Source: Rhizophagus irregularis
Taxonomy: Eukaryota; Glomeromycota; Glomeromycetes; Glomerales; Glomeraceae
Direction of reading: 5' to 3'
DNA length: 64,000 nucleotides
Assembly: GCF_026210795.1 (NCBI RefSeq)
Contig: NC_089429.1
Coordinates: forward strand, 7,473,001 to 7,537,000
Position numbers and translations under genes: made by a program
Part shown: positions 28,852-39,246 of the stretch, piece after piece
Layout of the letters: each line of letters begins with the position of its first letter
Numbering within the stretch: position 1 is the stretch's first letter
Notes under the pieces: model-generated
Told to the model about the DNA's origin: nothing
What the model saw: only the letters and a program-made list of their open reading frames with translations
Databases searched by the model: none

Positions 28852-28866
28852 AAAAGGATAAAACTA

Positions 28867-29340
28867 CTACCATTCAATTCGTTTCAGTGAGATGATTCTA
28901 ACAAGCTATGATACATCTTTGTACGATTATTAGATGCCAAGTTATTTAATATATTCTTTATATAACTGTGATTATAAATGGTTCTTTTTAATATAAGATT
29001 TTTAAGGATAGGTGTGATAGTGACTATAGATAGATTGTGACTATATAGGATAGATTTTAATAATAAAGTGTTTTGAACATTCAACTGGTGTGACTATATA
29101 GTAGAATGTGACTATAACGGGAGTGACTATAGAGGGAGTTGACTGTAGTTGATATTCTCTTGCACTTTTTACATTGCAATTGATTTGTATATCCAAAAAT
29201 TATAATACTATAATCGCATAAATTGGTTGATTTAGAGGTATAAGGGGAGTCACAAACGTAGCCTGAAATATTTAAATACTTGAGGGTTGAGGGTAACTTT
29301 ATCGCATTACGTGGAAATGATGGATAACTCATGGTTAAAT
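28867..29340 (-). other. possible fragment of an unrecognised protein gene
   Basis: Two minus-strand frames abut: 29081-29332 (KYLNISGYVCDSPYTSKSTN, FGYTNQLQCKKCKRI) and 28884-29084. The first has two Cys pairs and a non-repetitive composition. In plus orientation the tract contains repeats of GTGACTATA. No known domain recognised. It may be a decayed host or transposon gene. Confidence 0.25.
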
Positions 29341-29344
29341 AGGT

Positions 29345-30019
29345 TAATGTGTCTTGCCAATACCTAAAAAAAATAAATAAAAAAAAAATATTAAAAAATT
29401 TTTTTTTAAAAAAAATGAAGTTTCAAAAAAATGAAACTTTTGAAACTTACGTGAAGGGTCTCCCCGGCCGATAACTAAAAAAATATTAAAAAAAAATATT
29501 AATTTTTTTTTTAAAAAAACAAAGTTTTGAAAGTTTGAAGAATGAAACTTTTGAAACTTACTGTAAAAGGTCTCACCAATACCAATTAAAAAAAGGAAAT
29601 AAAATTTGTGCGCACCCGCGCATGTGCGCACCCCTCCATTTTTGGTAATTTTTATATAGTAAATTTGTCGATCATTATTTATCACGTGACTTTAGTAAAA
29701 TCCCGATTTTTTTAAATATTCATGCCGCAACTCTTACGTATATATTATAGAGCCTTAAAAATTTATTTACTATGTGTATTTTTGCCTATTCTACAACTTT
29801 ACTTAATGAGTCATGAAGGATTTAGAATGTTATTTTTGACTTTTATATATAATATATCCATGGGATGCGCACATACGCAGGTGCGCACAAATTTTAAACC
29901 CTTAAAAAAATATTAAAAAAAATATCAATTTTTTTTAAAATTGATTTTTTTTTTAAAAAAACAAAGTTTCAAAGTTTTCAAGAATGAAACTTTCAAAACT
30001 TACCGTGAAAGGTCTCGCT
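29345..30019 (-). other. micro-exon-like units, outer array (left part)
   Basis: On the minus strand, short exon-like segments of about 20-26 nt (for example around 29450-29473 and 29560-29578) are followed by GTAAGTTTCAAAAGTTTCAT and preceded by T-rich tracts ending in TAG. Intron-like spacers are about 85 nt and highly alike. Exon-like segments share GGTGAGACC. A Tc1-like MITE (29602-29894) is inserted in one spacer, and a hAT element (30020-31282) in one exon-like segment. The array resumes at 31283-31420 and 36960-37190. Confidence 0.5.
29602..29894. mobile_element. Tc1/mariner-type MITE
   Basis: About 293 bp between TA dinucleotides. Ends are AAATTTGTGCGCACC and GGTGCGCACAAATTT, perfect inverted copies, followed inward by GCGCATGTGCGCA / TGCGCACATACGC. 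A TA duplication is typical of Tc1/mariner elements. No coding capacity. Confidence 0.75.
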
Positions 30020-31282
30020 TAGAGCTCTGCACAGGTCACGTCGGATCGGGTTACCTGGTTAATCTGAACTGAAATTTTTTTTCAGGTCAGGTCGGGTCGG
30101 ATAAACCGTTCTGATCTAACCTGACCCATTTAACCTGAAAGTATTCAGGTCACTTCAGGTAACTCAGGTTACCCGAAGTTTTATTATTAAATATTGTAAA
30201 AAAACGTTTTGTAACGGTTTTTTACTTTTGTTTTTATATATAAAACGCTGAAACTATTTGTTTCAGTATTTTCCTTTTGATTTTACATGTAAAAATGCCG
30301 AAACTGATAGTTTCAGCATTTTTTTTTGATTTTACATGTAAAAACGCCGGAATAATTAGTTCTGGCATTTTTCTTTTTGATTTTGCATGTAAAAACGCCA
30401 AAACTGATAGTTTCAGCGTTTTTTTTCGATTTTACATGTAAAAGCGCTGGAATAATTAGTTCTGGCATTTTTCTTTTTGATTTTACATGTAAAAACGCTG
30501 GAATAATTAGTTCCGGCATTTTCCTTTTTGATTATACATGTAAAAACGCTGAAACAGATAGTTTCGGCATTTTTTTTGATTTTACATGTAAAAGCACCAG
30601 AATAATTTGTTCTGGCATCTTTCTTTTTGATTTTACATGTAAAAATGCCGAAATAATTAGTTCTGGCGTTTTTTTTTTTGATTTTACATGTAAAAATGCC
30701 GAAACTGATAGTTTTGGCATTTTTTTTTGATTTTACATGTAAAAATGCCGGAATAATTAGTTCTGGCATTTTTTTTTTGATTTTGCATGTAAAAATGCCA
30801 AAACTGATAGTTTCAGCATTTTTTTTTGATTTTACATGTAAAAACGCCAGAATCATTAATTCCGGCGTTTTTCTTTTGATTTTACATGTAAAACTGCCGA
30901 AACTGATGGTTTCTGCATTTTTTTTGATTTTACATGTAAAAATGCTGAAACTAATAGTTTCAGCATTTTTTTTTGATTTTACATGTAAAAATACTGGAAT
31001 AATTAGTTTCGGCATTCTTCTTTTTGATTTTACATGTAAAAACGCTGAAACTGATAGTTTCGGTATTTTTTTCGATTGTACATGTAAAAACGCCAGAATC
31101 ATTATAAGTTTCGGCGTTATTTAATTTATTTGACCCAAATATATGTCAGTCAACGGGTCGGGTCGGGGACCGACCAGCACTGACCTGACCCGTGTCAGGT
31201 CATGAATTTGATGACCTGACCTGAATATTTCAGGTCAACCTGTCGGGTTATCTGATCTGTCGGGTCAGGTTGCAGAGCTCTA
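30020..31282. mobile_element. hAT-type foldback element with palindromic satellite
   Basis: A 1,263-bp element with ends TAGAGCTCTGCA / TGCAGAGCTCTA and a perfect 8-bp duplication GTCTCGCT (30012-30019, 31283-31290). Subterminal regions repeat GGTCAGGTCGGGTC-type words. The core (about 30240-31115) holds some 18 units of about 46-50 bp, each with a palindrome such as GCCGAAACTGATAGTTTCAGC or GCCGGAATAATTAGTTCCGGC, separated by TTTTACATGTAAAA. Long open frames across it on both strands are an artefact of the repeat. No transposase. Confidence 0.9.
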
Positions 31283-31420
31283 GTCTCGCTGATACCTAAT
31301 TAAAAAAATATTAAAAAAAATATTAATTTTTTTTAAAATTGATTTTTTTTTAAAAAAAAACAAAGTTTTGAAAGAATGAAACTTTTGAAAATTATTGATC
31401 CAAAGCGAAGGTCTCACCGA
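31283..31420 (-). other. micro-exon-like unit, outer array (middle part)
   Basis: Short piece between two hAT elements: exon-like segment GTCTCGCTGATAC, spacer with GAAACTTTTG, and the next exon-like segment ending GGTCTCACCGA, where the large hAT element is inserted. Confidence 0.45.
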
Positions 31421-31989
31421 TAGTGTTTGGAATCATGTAAAAGTTATTCAAATAACTCAAGTATATTCAAATATTCGAATAAGCATAGTGGTTATTCGAG
31501 TATTCATTTAGCCAGATATAGTATAGTTAAAATTTTAATTGGGCATTAAATCCTTAAATTTAACTGAGTTAAAATTATAATTCAGGCTAAAATTATGTAA
31601 ATCATTACTATAAAAGGAAATTTAACTTATTCAAATATTATTCGAATACACTTTATAAATTTAAATCATCAGGAATTTTTTTGGGGTGCATATCTGCGCA
31701 GATTTTCAGAAATTATTTCTGCACAGATCTTATACCCTGGCGCAAAACATTAGAGGAAAAATCCAATAAAAAACTGCGCAGATTTTATAAATAACAAAGT
31801 TCTGCGCAGATTTTTAAATAAAAAACCTTTGAAATACCTCAGCAATTTTTTTCAGTAAAAATCTACGTCACAATAATACAAATTTATTTATTTTTTTTTT
31901 TTTAACCGCAATGCATTTGATAGTTTATTAAATAGTTCACAGACTCGGAAAATACAATAAGTATCTAAAAACCTAATCTACCCTATCTA

Positions 31990-33100
31990 ATATAATTAAC
32001 TACCAAACCACTCGTCATGCGTAAAGCACCCCACGTGTGCACTGTCGGGTGAAGTTTTTGCTCAGAGGGTATGATTGTTTTGTAAACGGTCAATCTTAGT
32101 GTAAACGCTTACAAGGCATTCACGGGACCCACTACATCGCGAATAAAAATAAAGAAAAAAAAAGAAATTTTTTTTTTTGTTAAATGCAAATAAAAAGTAA
32201 AAATTTATAAATCCATCCAGATCGTTCCTCTCACGAGCGTCCCATAAAATAGTGAGAGATAAGCATCCACCATCCAGGTCATAGGATCCTAAGAGCACAA
32301 CATAATGGTAGGACTGAACAGCTGTAGTAGAAGCGAATCGTTTCCAATACGTCAGGTTGTCTGGTGCGAGGTCCCATTTACAAGTAGAAAGTGATTCGTT
32401 ATCAGTAAGGGTAAACATTAACATCAGATGTCCATTGGCACGGCTTGATATCTTGAACACTGCTAATCGCTACCCTCTAATAACTTCAAGCCACCAACTA
32501 TAGTAAGCTCTATCCATTTGTGTAATTATTATAGAAGATGTAAAACTAAAATACAAGTAACAGAAAAAAATATCATCTAAAACTGTAGAAAAAATTGAAA
32601 AAAAATAAAACGATAAAAGTTAAACTAGACTCCGGGTGCCATAAAGTTGAACTTTGTCTCTATCCTTCTTCCTCTGAGGTGTGTAGGTACTAGGTACAGT
32701 CGAAGATAAGACCCAAGGCTTTGATTGAAGGTTGTTTAAAGATAAACCATCAGCAGTTAGTTCCACAATATCGGAAAAAGGTCAGGTTGAGCGTTACGTT
32801 AATAAATCCATTAAAAATCCAAATTAAGTTATCCGTTCTGAAATTATTCCCAAAATAGAAGTTTTCTTCCGAGTTGTATATGGTTTGTAGTTGTACCAGC
32901 AATTTGCGGAATGTGTCCAAGAACGCGTCCAGTTTAAGACGCGATCTAATTCAAAAATCATCTGAGGGCTTCCTAATCGGGAGTCTTGTGACTTGGCGAA
33001 TAGGAAAGGCTGGAAGGTGTGTATAAACAATAGGTTTCGAAGGAGGTGTAAGAGAAGGTATAGGTATGTGTCTTGAGTTCAGGAACACCACAAAGAAAAA
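31990..33100 (-). CDS. unrecognised multi-exon gene inside the hAT element
   Basis: Minus-strand segments have ordinary protein-like composition, unlike the flanking repeats. 32215-32460 reads RANGHLMLMFTLTDNESLST, then YHYVVLLGSYDLDGGCLSL. A segment near 32630-32780 reads DIVELTADGLSLNNLQSKPW, then YTPQRKKDRDKVQLYGTRS. 32824-33030 reads SQDSRLGSPQMIFELDRVLN. A further short piece near 32060-32130 follows a TAG that would serve as acceptor. Exon joins are not resolved. Outer limits are approximate. No family recognised; a host gene captured by the element is the favoured reading, with a decayed gene as alternative. Confidence 0.4.
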
Positions 33101-33654
33101 AAAAAACACGTAAGAAGGTGAGATGTTAAAGGGTAAAAAAAAAATACTAAAACTAAATAAACCACTGTGGGTTTCTTTCTGTCAAGGCTACGCTTGAAGT
33201 TTATAAAGTATAATAAAATAAAATAAAAGTTTATAATATAAGCAAAATAAAAGAAAAAATAAAATTTTTTATTGTTTTCAAAAAGTATGGTCCAGACGTT
33301 TAGCGGAAAGAGTTCTTCACAAATTAATTTATTGCATTAATTACTAATTTATTTATATAATCAAAATTACTTTTTTATTATATATTAACAAGTTTACAAA
33401 TACAATTGAAATCTATTACTAGTCATTGCTATTCATCATCTCTTTACTGCACATTTACATGTTGTTAATGGTTTGGAACATTGTTCTAGTTGGTTCGATT
33501 CTAACAAACAATAGAGACCTACAAATGAAAAAAAATTTCAAAGCAAGCAGCTTCGAAATATATAATCCAGCAGTCCGGGATCTAAATATAAAAGAAAAAA
33601 TGATCATTAGTATAACGATCGTTAAAGAAAGTAAAAAAAAAAAGAAACTTCAAA

Positions 33655-36420
33655 GTATTTATCTTTGAAGTTCTTTAAATGGGAACCTGTGTCTTTCGGC
33701 TTCCTTTACCTAAAAAAAAGAAGTATGAACGTTAGTTAACGTTTGTCAATAAATTAATTAAAAAAAAATTTTTTTCGAAGGTTTTACCTTCGATATGGAA
33801 GTCCGGAACTCATTTTCGACTTCCTTTACCTGAAAAAAAAGGAAATACAAACGTTAGTTAATGTTCGTCAAATAACTTATTAAAAAAACTTCGAAGGTTT
33901 TTTATCTTCGAAATGGAAGTCTGGCGATGTCTTTGGACCTACAATAAAAAAGAAATGAACGTTAGTTAACATTCGTTAAACAAAATTAAAATTAAAATTA
34001 TTTTTTTTCGAAGTTTACCTTCGAAATTCTTTCGTCTAAGAGCCAGAAAACAAAAACCCTACAAAAAAAAAACAACCAAAACATTAGTAAACATTTCGTA
34101 AATTAAAAGCAACAAAAAAATATAAAGAATTTTGAAGTTTTACCTTCGAAATTCTTTCCAGGAGGTATCTAGAATGACGAAGACCTACAAAAAAAAAGAA
34201 ACGTTAGAAAACGTTTTGTAAATAAAAAAAACATAAAAGAAAAAAATTTCAAAGGAATTTTACCTTCGAAATTCCGTCCAGTCTCCAGGAAGCCATCAAC
34301 CTACAAATAAAAAGAAAAATGAAACATTATTAACGTTTCGTTTAAATAAAATAAAAAAAAATATTAGTTTTGTAACAAAAAGTTCATTACGAAACTTACC
34401 ATATTGAAAATTCTGTCCAGTCAAGCCGAAAACCTACAAAAAAGAATAAAGAACGTTAGAAACGTTCTTTTATAAAATAAAATAAAAATTTTTAAGTTTC
34501 GCAACGAAAATCGTTGCGAAACTTACCATTTAGTTTCAGATTCTTGGAGTATCAGAATCTACAAAAATAAATAAGAAACATTAGTTAATGTTTCTTAAAA
34601 AAAAAAAAATTTTCATAACGAAAATTCGTTATGAAACTTACTTAGCATCTTGAAAGGGAAACTTACAAAAAAAGATAAAGGAAGCATTAGTAAACACTTC
34701 ATAAATATAAAAAAATCGGTTTCTTTTTTTAAAAAAAATCAAAGTCGAACGAACTCACCAATTTCGTTCGTCTTGTACTTTGAATCTCCCAGAACCTAAA
34801 AGAAAAATAAAGAACCAACCGGTTAGTAAAATAAATTATAAACGAAAAGCGAAAATGAAAAAAATACACTCACCTGAAGTCTTGGAGATTTACCGAAACC
34901 TAAAGAAAGAAAGAAAAAAAGAAAAAGTTGGTAAAAGGAAATTTGAAATGAAAAAATGAAAATGAAAGAATAAACGCAAACTCACCCGAAGTCTTGAAAC
35001 CTAAAAGAGAAATAAAAAAACCAGTTAGTAAAAAAGAAATTCAAAGAAAATCGAAATGAAAAAAATGCAAACTCACCCGAAGTCTGCGTTTTCCTATCAC
35101 CTGGTGACCGGAGACCTACAAAAGAAAGTGACGAACGTTAGCATGACACGTTTCATCGTGGTTTAATCTTTCTTCCAAGGTTTCCCGAATGGCTATTTTT
35201 AATAGTTCTTGGTATAATCTGACTGGTAGATGAAGTATATGATTAGTTTTTGTGTTCCGGATACCTAAAAAACAAAGACGAACGTTTAGGATAATATATT
35301 TCGTTAAAATTTAATAAAAAAAAAATTCTACATCTTACGTCTTACCTTCGAAATGGGCGGCAAGAAAACAAGAAACGTTAGTATTAACGTTTCGTTAAAT
35401 AAAATTAACAAAGAAAAAAATATAATTTTTCAAAGTTTTACCTTTGAAATGAGCGACCAGGAATCTACAAAAGAAAAAAAAGCGAATGTTAGTATTAACG
35501 TTTCGTCAAATTAAATAAAAAAAAAATATATAATTTTTTGAAGTGTTACCTTCGAAATTGGAGACCAGAACTCGTTTTCGGCTTCCTTTAACTAAAAAAA
35601 GTAAGACGAAACGTTAGTTACTGTTCATCAATATAATTAAAAAAAAAATTATTATTTTTTTTTTTTGAAGGTTTTACCTTCAATATAGGAGCCGGAACTT
35701 ATTTTCGGCTTCCTTTAACTAAAAAAAAGATGAAACGTTAGTTAACGTTCGTCAATAAAATAAAAAAAATTAATTTTTTTTTTCGAAGGTTTGTTTTACC
35801 TTCGATATAAGAGCCCGAAACTCAGTTTCGGCTTCCTTTAACTAAAAAAAAAGATGAAATGTTAGTTAACGTTCGTCAATAAAATAAAAAAAAATAATTT
35901 TTTTTTTTCAAAGGTTTGTTTTACCTTCGATATAGGAGCCCAGAACTCAGTTTCGGCTTCCTTTAACTAAAAAAAAGATGAAACGTTAGTTAACGTTCGT
36001 CAATATAAATTAATTTTAAAAAAAATTAATTTTTTTTTTCAAAGGTTTGTTTCACCTTCGATATAGGAGCCCGGAACTCAGTTTCAGCTTCCTTTATCTA
36101 AAAAAAATAAGATGAAACGTTAGTTAACGTTTGTCAATAAAGTTAATAAAAAAAAAATATTTTTTTTTTTTCAAAGGTTTTACCTTCAAAGTAAAGTCCG
36201 GAGCTGTTTTTGGCGTCCAGGACTTCAGAAAAAAAGTAAAACGAACGATAATACCGTTCGTTAAATACTAAAAATATAAAAATAAAAGTCTGTGAGCTGT
36301 TTTTCAGCGTCTAGGACTTAAGAAAAAAAGTAAATATTCCTTCAAAATGGAGAGTCCAGAACATAATTTCTTGAAGTCTACCTTCAAAATGTCCAAAAGA
36401 AGGTACAAACTTCATCAACT
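33655..36420 (-). other. large micro-exon-like array
   Basis: Roughly two dozen units of about 90-130 bp. On the minus strand each has a short exon-like segment followed by GTAA and preceded by a T-rich tract ending in TAG or CAG. Clear ones: 33788-33829, 34019-34058, 34144-34184, 34264-34300 and 34400-34433 (42, 40, 41, 37 and 34 nt). Exon-like segments differ in sequence, though many end in TTCGAAG at the donor. Spacers are alike, with a conserved AACGTTAGTTAACGTTTCG-like core. Between about 35560 and 36180 units are near-identical, with the phrase AACTCAGTTTCGGCTTCCTTTA. Lengths are often not multiples of three. Protein unknown. Confidence 0.6.
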
Positions 36421-36959
36421 TCAAAGAAACTCGAAGCTTAAATAAAAACACTAAAAAATATTGACTAATTTTTTGGTATCTTTATAATAATTTATTTCTT
36501 TAAAAGTGGTAAAAAAAAAAATATTTTTTCAAAGTGTTGTAAGAAAAATTATTTTTTTTTAAAGTGTTAAAGTGTTGCAAAAAAAAGCTTTAAAAAGTTT
36601 GTGTTAAAACAAATGCAAAGTTTATCAAAATAAAAACTGAAAGAAAGTTTGTAAAGTTTATCAAATAAAAAAAGAAAATGTGAATTTAAATTTTTGATAA
36701 AATCTGCAATTTTGGAGATTATCGCAGATATTTATATAAAAAATTGTCATAAAAATCGGAAACTTGCAAAATTGCAGATTATTGCATAACTTTGTAAAAA
36801 ATAAAAAGCAGAAATCTGCAAAATTGCAGACTTCCGCATAAATTCACAAAAAAATGCAGAGATCTGCTAATTTTACAGATTTCCGCAGTTCTGCATCTTA
36901 AAAAATTTCCCGATGATGAATACTCGAGTATATTCAAATATATTCGATTCCAAACACTA

Positions 36960-37190
36960 CTCACCGATACCTAAAAAAATAAATAAAAAAATTTAACTTT
37001 TTTTAAAAAAAAGTAGTTTCAAAAGAATGAAACTTTCAAAACTTACCAATCCAAAGTGAAAGGCGCCGATACCTAAAAAAATAAATAAAAAAAATTTAAT
37101 TTTTTTTTAAAAAACAAAAGTTTCGAAAGAATGAAACTTTTGAAACTTACCAATTGGATCCAAAAAGCTGATATCTACAAAAAAAAGAAG
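36960..37190 (-). other. micro-exon-like units, outer array (right part)
   Basis: Continues the array of 29345-31420 beyond the large hAT element. Exon-like segments lie near 37047-37070 and 37150-37172, each followed on the minus strand by GTAAGTTT and preceded by T-rich TAG. Confidence 0.45.
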
Positions 37191-37389
37191 GAAAAAAATA
37201 AAACTTTTTTTAAAGTTAGATTCAGCACATAAACCATAATTGACTAGTCTGATCAGCCAAATCTTTACCAATTTCTGGTTTATATGATCTGATTGGCAAT
37301 GATTACTGGTAGTGCATATGACTGTAACTGAATAATATGAATACTTCAACCGGCAATCATGTCGGTTGAACATGATAAAATTGCAGATT

Positions 37390-37590
37390 GAACTGATATT
37401 TCAATGAAAAATAAAAGTGAAAATCTGCAAAATTGCAGATTATTGCATAATTTTATAAAAAATAAAAGCAGAAATCTGCAAAATCACAGACTTCCGCATA
37501 AATTCACAAAAAAATGCGGAGATCTGCTAATTTTACAGATCTCTGCCGTTCTGCATCTTAAAAATTTCCTGATGCTATCTATCAATTCTA
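37390..37590. repeat. partial copy of the hAT right subterminal region
   Basis: Sequence from GAAAATCTGCAAAATTGCAG to CTGCATCTTAAAAATTTCC closely matches 36766-36915 with scattered differences, in the same orientation. It is a truncated relative of the large hAT element or a segmental duplication of its end. Confidence 0.6.
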
Positions 37591-37596
37591 GAAACA

Positions 37597-37650
37597 TGAT
37601 ATAGTCACCATTCGACGCGTCTCACTGAGACGATTTGAATGGTAGTGGTT
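37597..37650. repeat. short imperfect palindrome
   Basis: CACCATTCGACGCGTCTCA followed by CTGAGACGATTTGAATGGT: nested inverted pairs (CCATTC/GAATGG, CGTCTCA/TGAGACG). Could be a hairpin or a tiny foldback remnant. Confidence 0.35.
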
Positions 37651-37849
37651 TCATAACTGGATGACGAGTTATTCCGCTTAAACGCTTTTTTTGGAGTTTC
37701 AGAGTTTCAGCATTTTGACAAGCAACTCTACAAGTGGGAAGAGTGATTGTCATTATTTATTGGTTTGGAAATGGCCGGTCTTTATATTATTTTATGAAGA
37801 CCTTTATCAGATTAATAGGTTTATTCAATATAAAAATCATTTATTATAT

Positions 37850-37985
37850 GAAGACCGGTATGAGGACTGGTCAGTCCTCAGGACCGGTCCTACTGCGCCA
37901 CAAAAAATGCAAGACCGCGGTCCGGTCCTACAAGTCCTGGGACCGACCAGTCCAGGACCGAGTAGGACCGGTAGGACCGATGACC
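37850..37985. repeat. GGACCGGTCC-rich repeat block
   Basis: Many direct and inverted copies of GACCGGTCCTA-like words in a GC-rich island within AT-rich DNA. Looks like the subterminal repeats of a small DNA element, but no confident TIR pair or duplication was found. Confidence 0.4.
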
Positions 37986-38009
37986 ATCCTTAAGCATAAA
38001 AGCATTGGG

Positions 38010-38175
38010 TCCAGTACTCCAGTAAATTTATGGTTCTTGGACCAGATTTGCCTGAACATTATCCCGGTTTGGTATTAGGAAATCCGTGGTTGCAAAAAAA
38101 AATAACGCAACTATTGAATATTGATATGTGTAATTCATTACTGACTATAAATGATGATTTCGCCGGCTCGAAAGC
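38010..38175 (+). pseudogene. retropepsin-like fragment
   Basis: A plus-strand frame reads KFMVLGPDLPEHYPGLVLGN, then PWLQKKITQLLNIDM. The LGNPWL block with following Asp is the C-terminal motif of LTR-retrotransposon aspartic proteases. The catalytic DTG part is not present upstream. A relic of a retroelement, unrelated in detail to the protease in the Polinton-like element. Confidence 0.5.
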
Positions 38176-38715
38176 AATGTGATTGATCATACATGTTAAA
38201 GAAAAAATATATTTTTTTAATTAAACATCACGCGTTTTTATTAAATATATTCAGGAGAAAAATGGATATAGCAGAAATAAGGCCATCGAGAGCAGTGATT
38301 AGTGTTTCGAATTCAAGACATTTAGGTAAATAACTTTTCTCAACTTTGATCTAGAGGAATGCTCGAGTCTATTTAACAAGAAGTTAGTAACGAAAAATTA
38401 CGAAACATTTCGGTAAATTCAGAACCCTAGATCCAAATCACAATATTTATTCATGACGATTATCAAATTCACAACCCGAGAGGTTATTCTATTCTTGTCA
38501 AGATCGAAGTTTGAACAATGCAATGAACGCTGTTATGTACACAAAGCTGGCATGCAAACATTTTTATTATTTTGATACACATTATAGTATGTTCACAACA
38601 ACATTGATAAGTTATTGTGCATTATACATTGACAGATGAAAAATAAAACGACTATTCCTATTACAGCAAAACCCTAATTTTGTCAACAAATATCAAACAA
38701 TCAAGATAAATTCAG
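38176..38715. other. AT-rich spacer, nothing recognised
   Basis: No domain-bearing frame, TIR or duplication seen. Confidence 0.5.
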
Positions 38716-39246
38716 TCATTTTTTTTCATTATATTGTGCCATTTGAACTCTATTAAATGCACTAATATTAGCTTCCCAATTGTGGCTTTTAATTAGATCA
38801 ATTGCATCCGGATCATTAATTCCAGTTGAATACTTATTTCCATCATTGTCTTGAACAGTAACGTGTGCATGTCTATGAATGTTGTGCTCCGGCTTTTCTT
38901 GAGGTGAATTCGGTTTAGGGTCAAATTCACTAACAATACGAGTAGTTACATGAAATTTTTCCCACTCCTGATCTTCGGGATAATAAATTATCTGTTCTGT
39001 TTGCTTTATTTTTCCACCAGAAAGTACTTCAGTGGTCACATGGCCTTTGGACCATAGATTGCCTTCTTCAACTTCTTTGATTAGAGCCTTCTCTGCATCC
39101 TCGTTCATGTTACCATCTTCATAATTATTCCAGTTATCCGAGCTATCATTAGGTCTGACACCTACTTCGTGAACAGTTGCAAAGGCATAATTTAATGTCA
39201 AATCCGAACCCAAGATGGAACTATAAACAGGTTTGTCGTTTGTCAT
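38716..39246 (-). CDS. intact 176-aa protein, unknown
   Basis: Single uninterrupted frame from ATG at 39246 to TAA at 38716. Acidic and Asn-rich, with no signal peptide or membrane segment. Notable pieces: WSKGHVTTEVLSGGKIKQTE, EKFHVTTRIVSEFD and HRHAHVTVQDNDGNKYSTGI, which look like beta-strand pairs. HVTTE and HVTTR suggest an internal repeat. No family recognised. It has ordinary codon composition and no stops, in contrast to the decayed neighbours, so it is a likely real host gene. A TATTTGTATTTAAG stretch upstream might serve as a promoter, but this is not certain. Confidence 0.65.
   Translation of the reverse strand: MTNDKPVYSSILGSDLTLNYAFATVHEVGVRPNDSSDNWNNYEDGNMNEDAEKALIKEVEEGNLWSKGHVTTEVLSGGKIKQTEQIIYYPEDQEWEKFHVTTRIVSEFDPKPNSPQEKPEHNIHRHAHVTVQDNDGNKYSTGINDPDAIDLIKSHNWEANISAFNRVQMAQYNEKK

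Larger units (their letters stand above)
31421..36959. mobile_element. 5.5-kb hAT-like element carrying gene-like and micro-exon-like cargo
   Basis: Ends are TAGTGTTTGGAATC and GATTCCAAACACTA, with a perfect 8-bp duplication CTCACCGA (31413-31420, 36960-36967). Subterminal regions have ATTCGAATA and TCTGCGCAGATTTT repeats on the left, and TCTGCAAAATTGCAGATT repeats on the right. No transposase was found. The interior contains gene-like minus-strand exons (about 31990-33100) and a large micro-exon-like array (33655-36420). Size and cargo are unusual for a non-autonomous hAT. Confidence 0.85.

Noticed and set aside
30240-31115. Regularly spaced repeat array that superficially resembles a CRISPR array, with long open frames on both strands
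   Set aside because: Units are palindromic, spacers are repeats themselves, and the array sits inside a hAT-type element with TIRs and an 8-bp duplication. The frames are by-products of the repeat.
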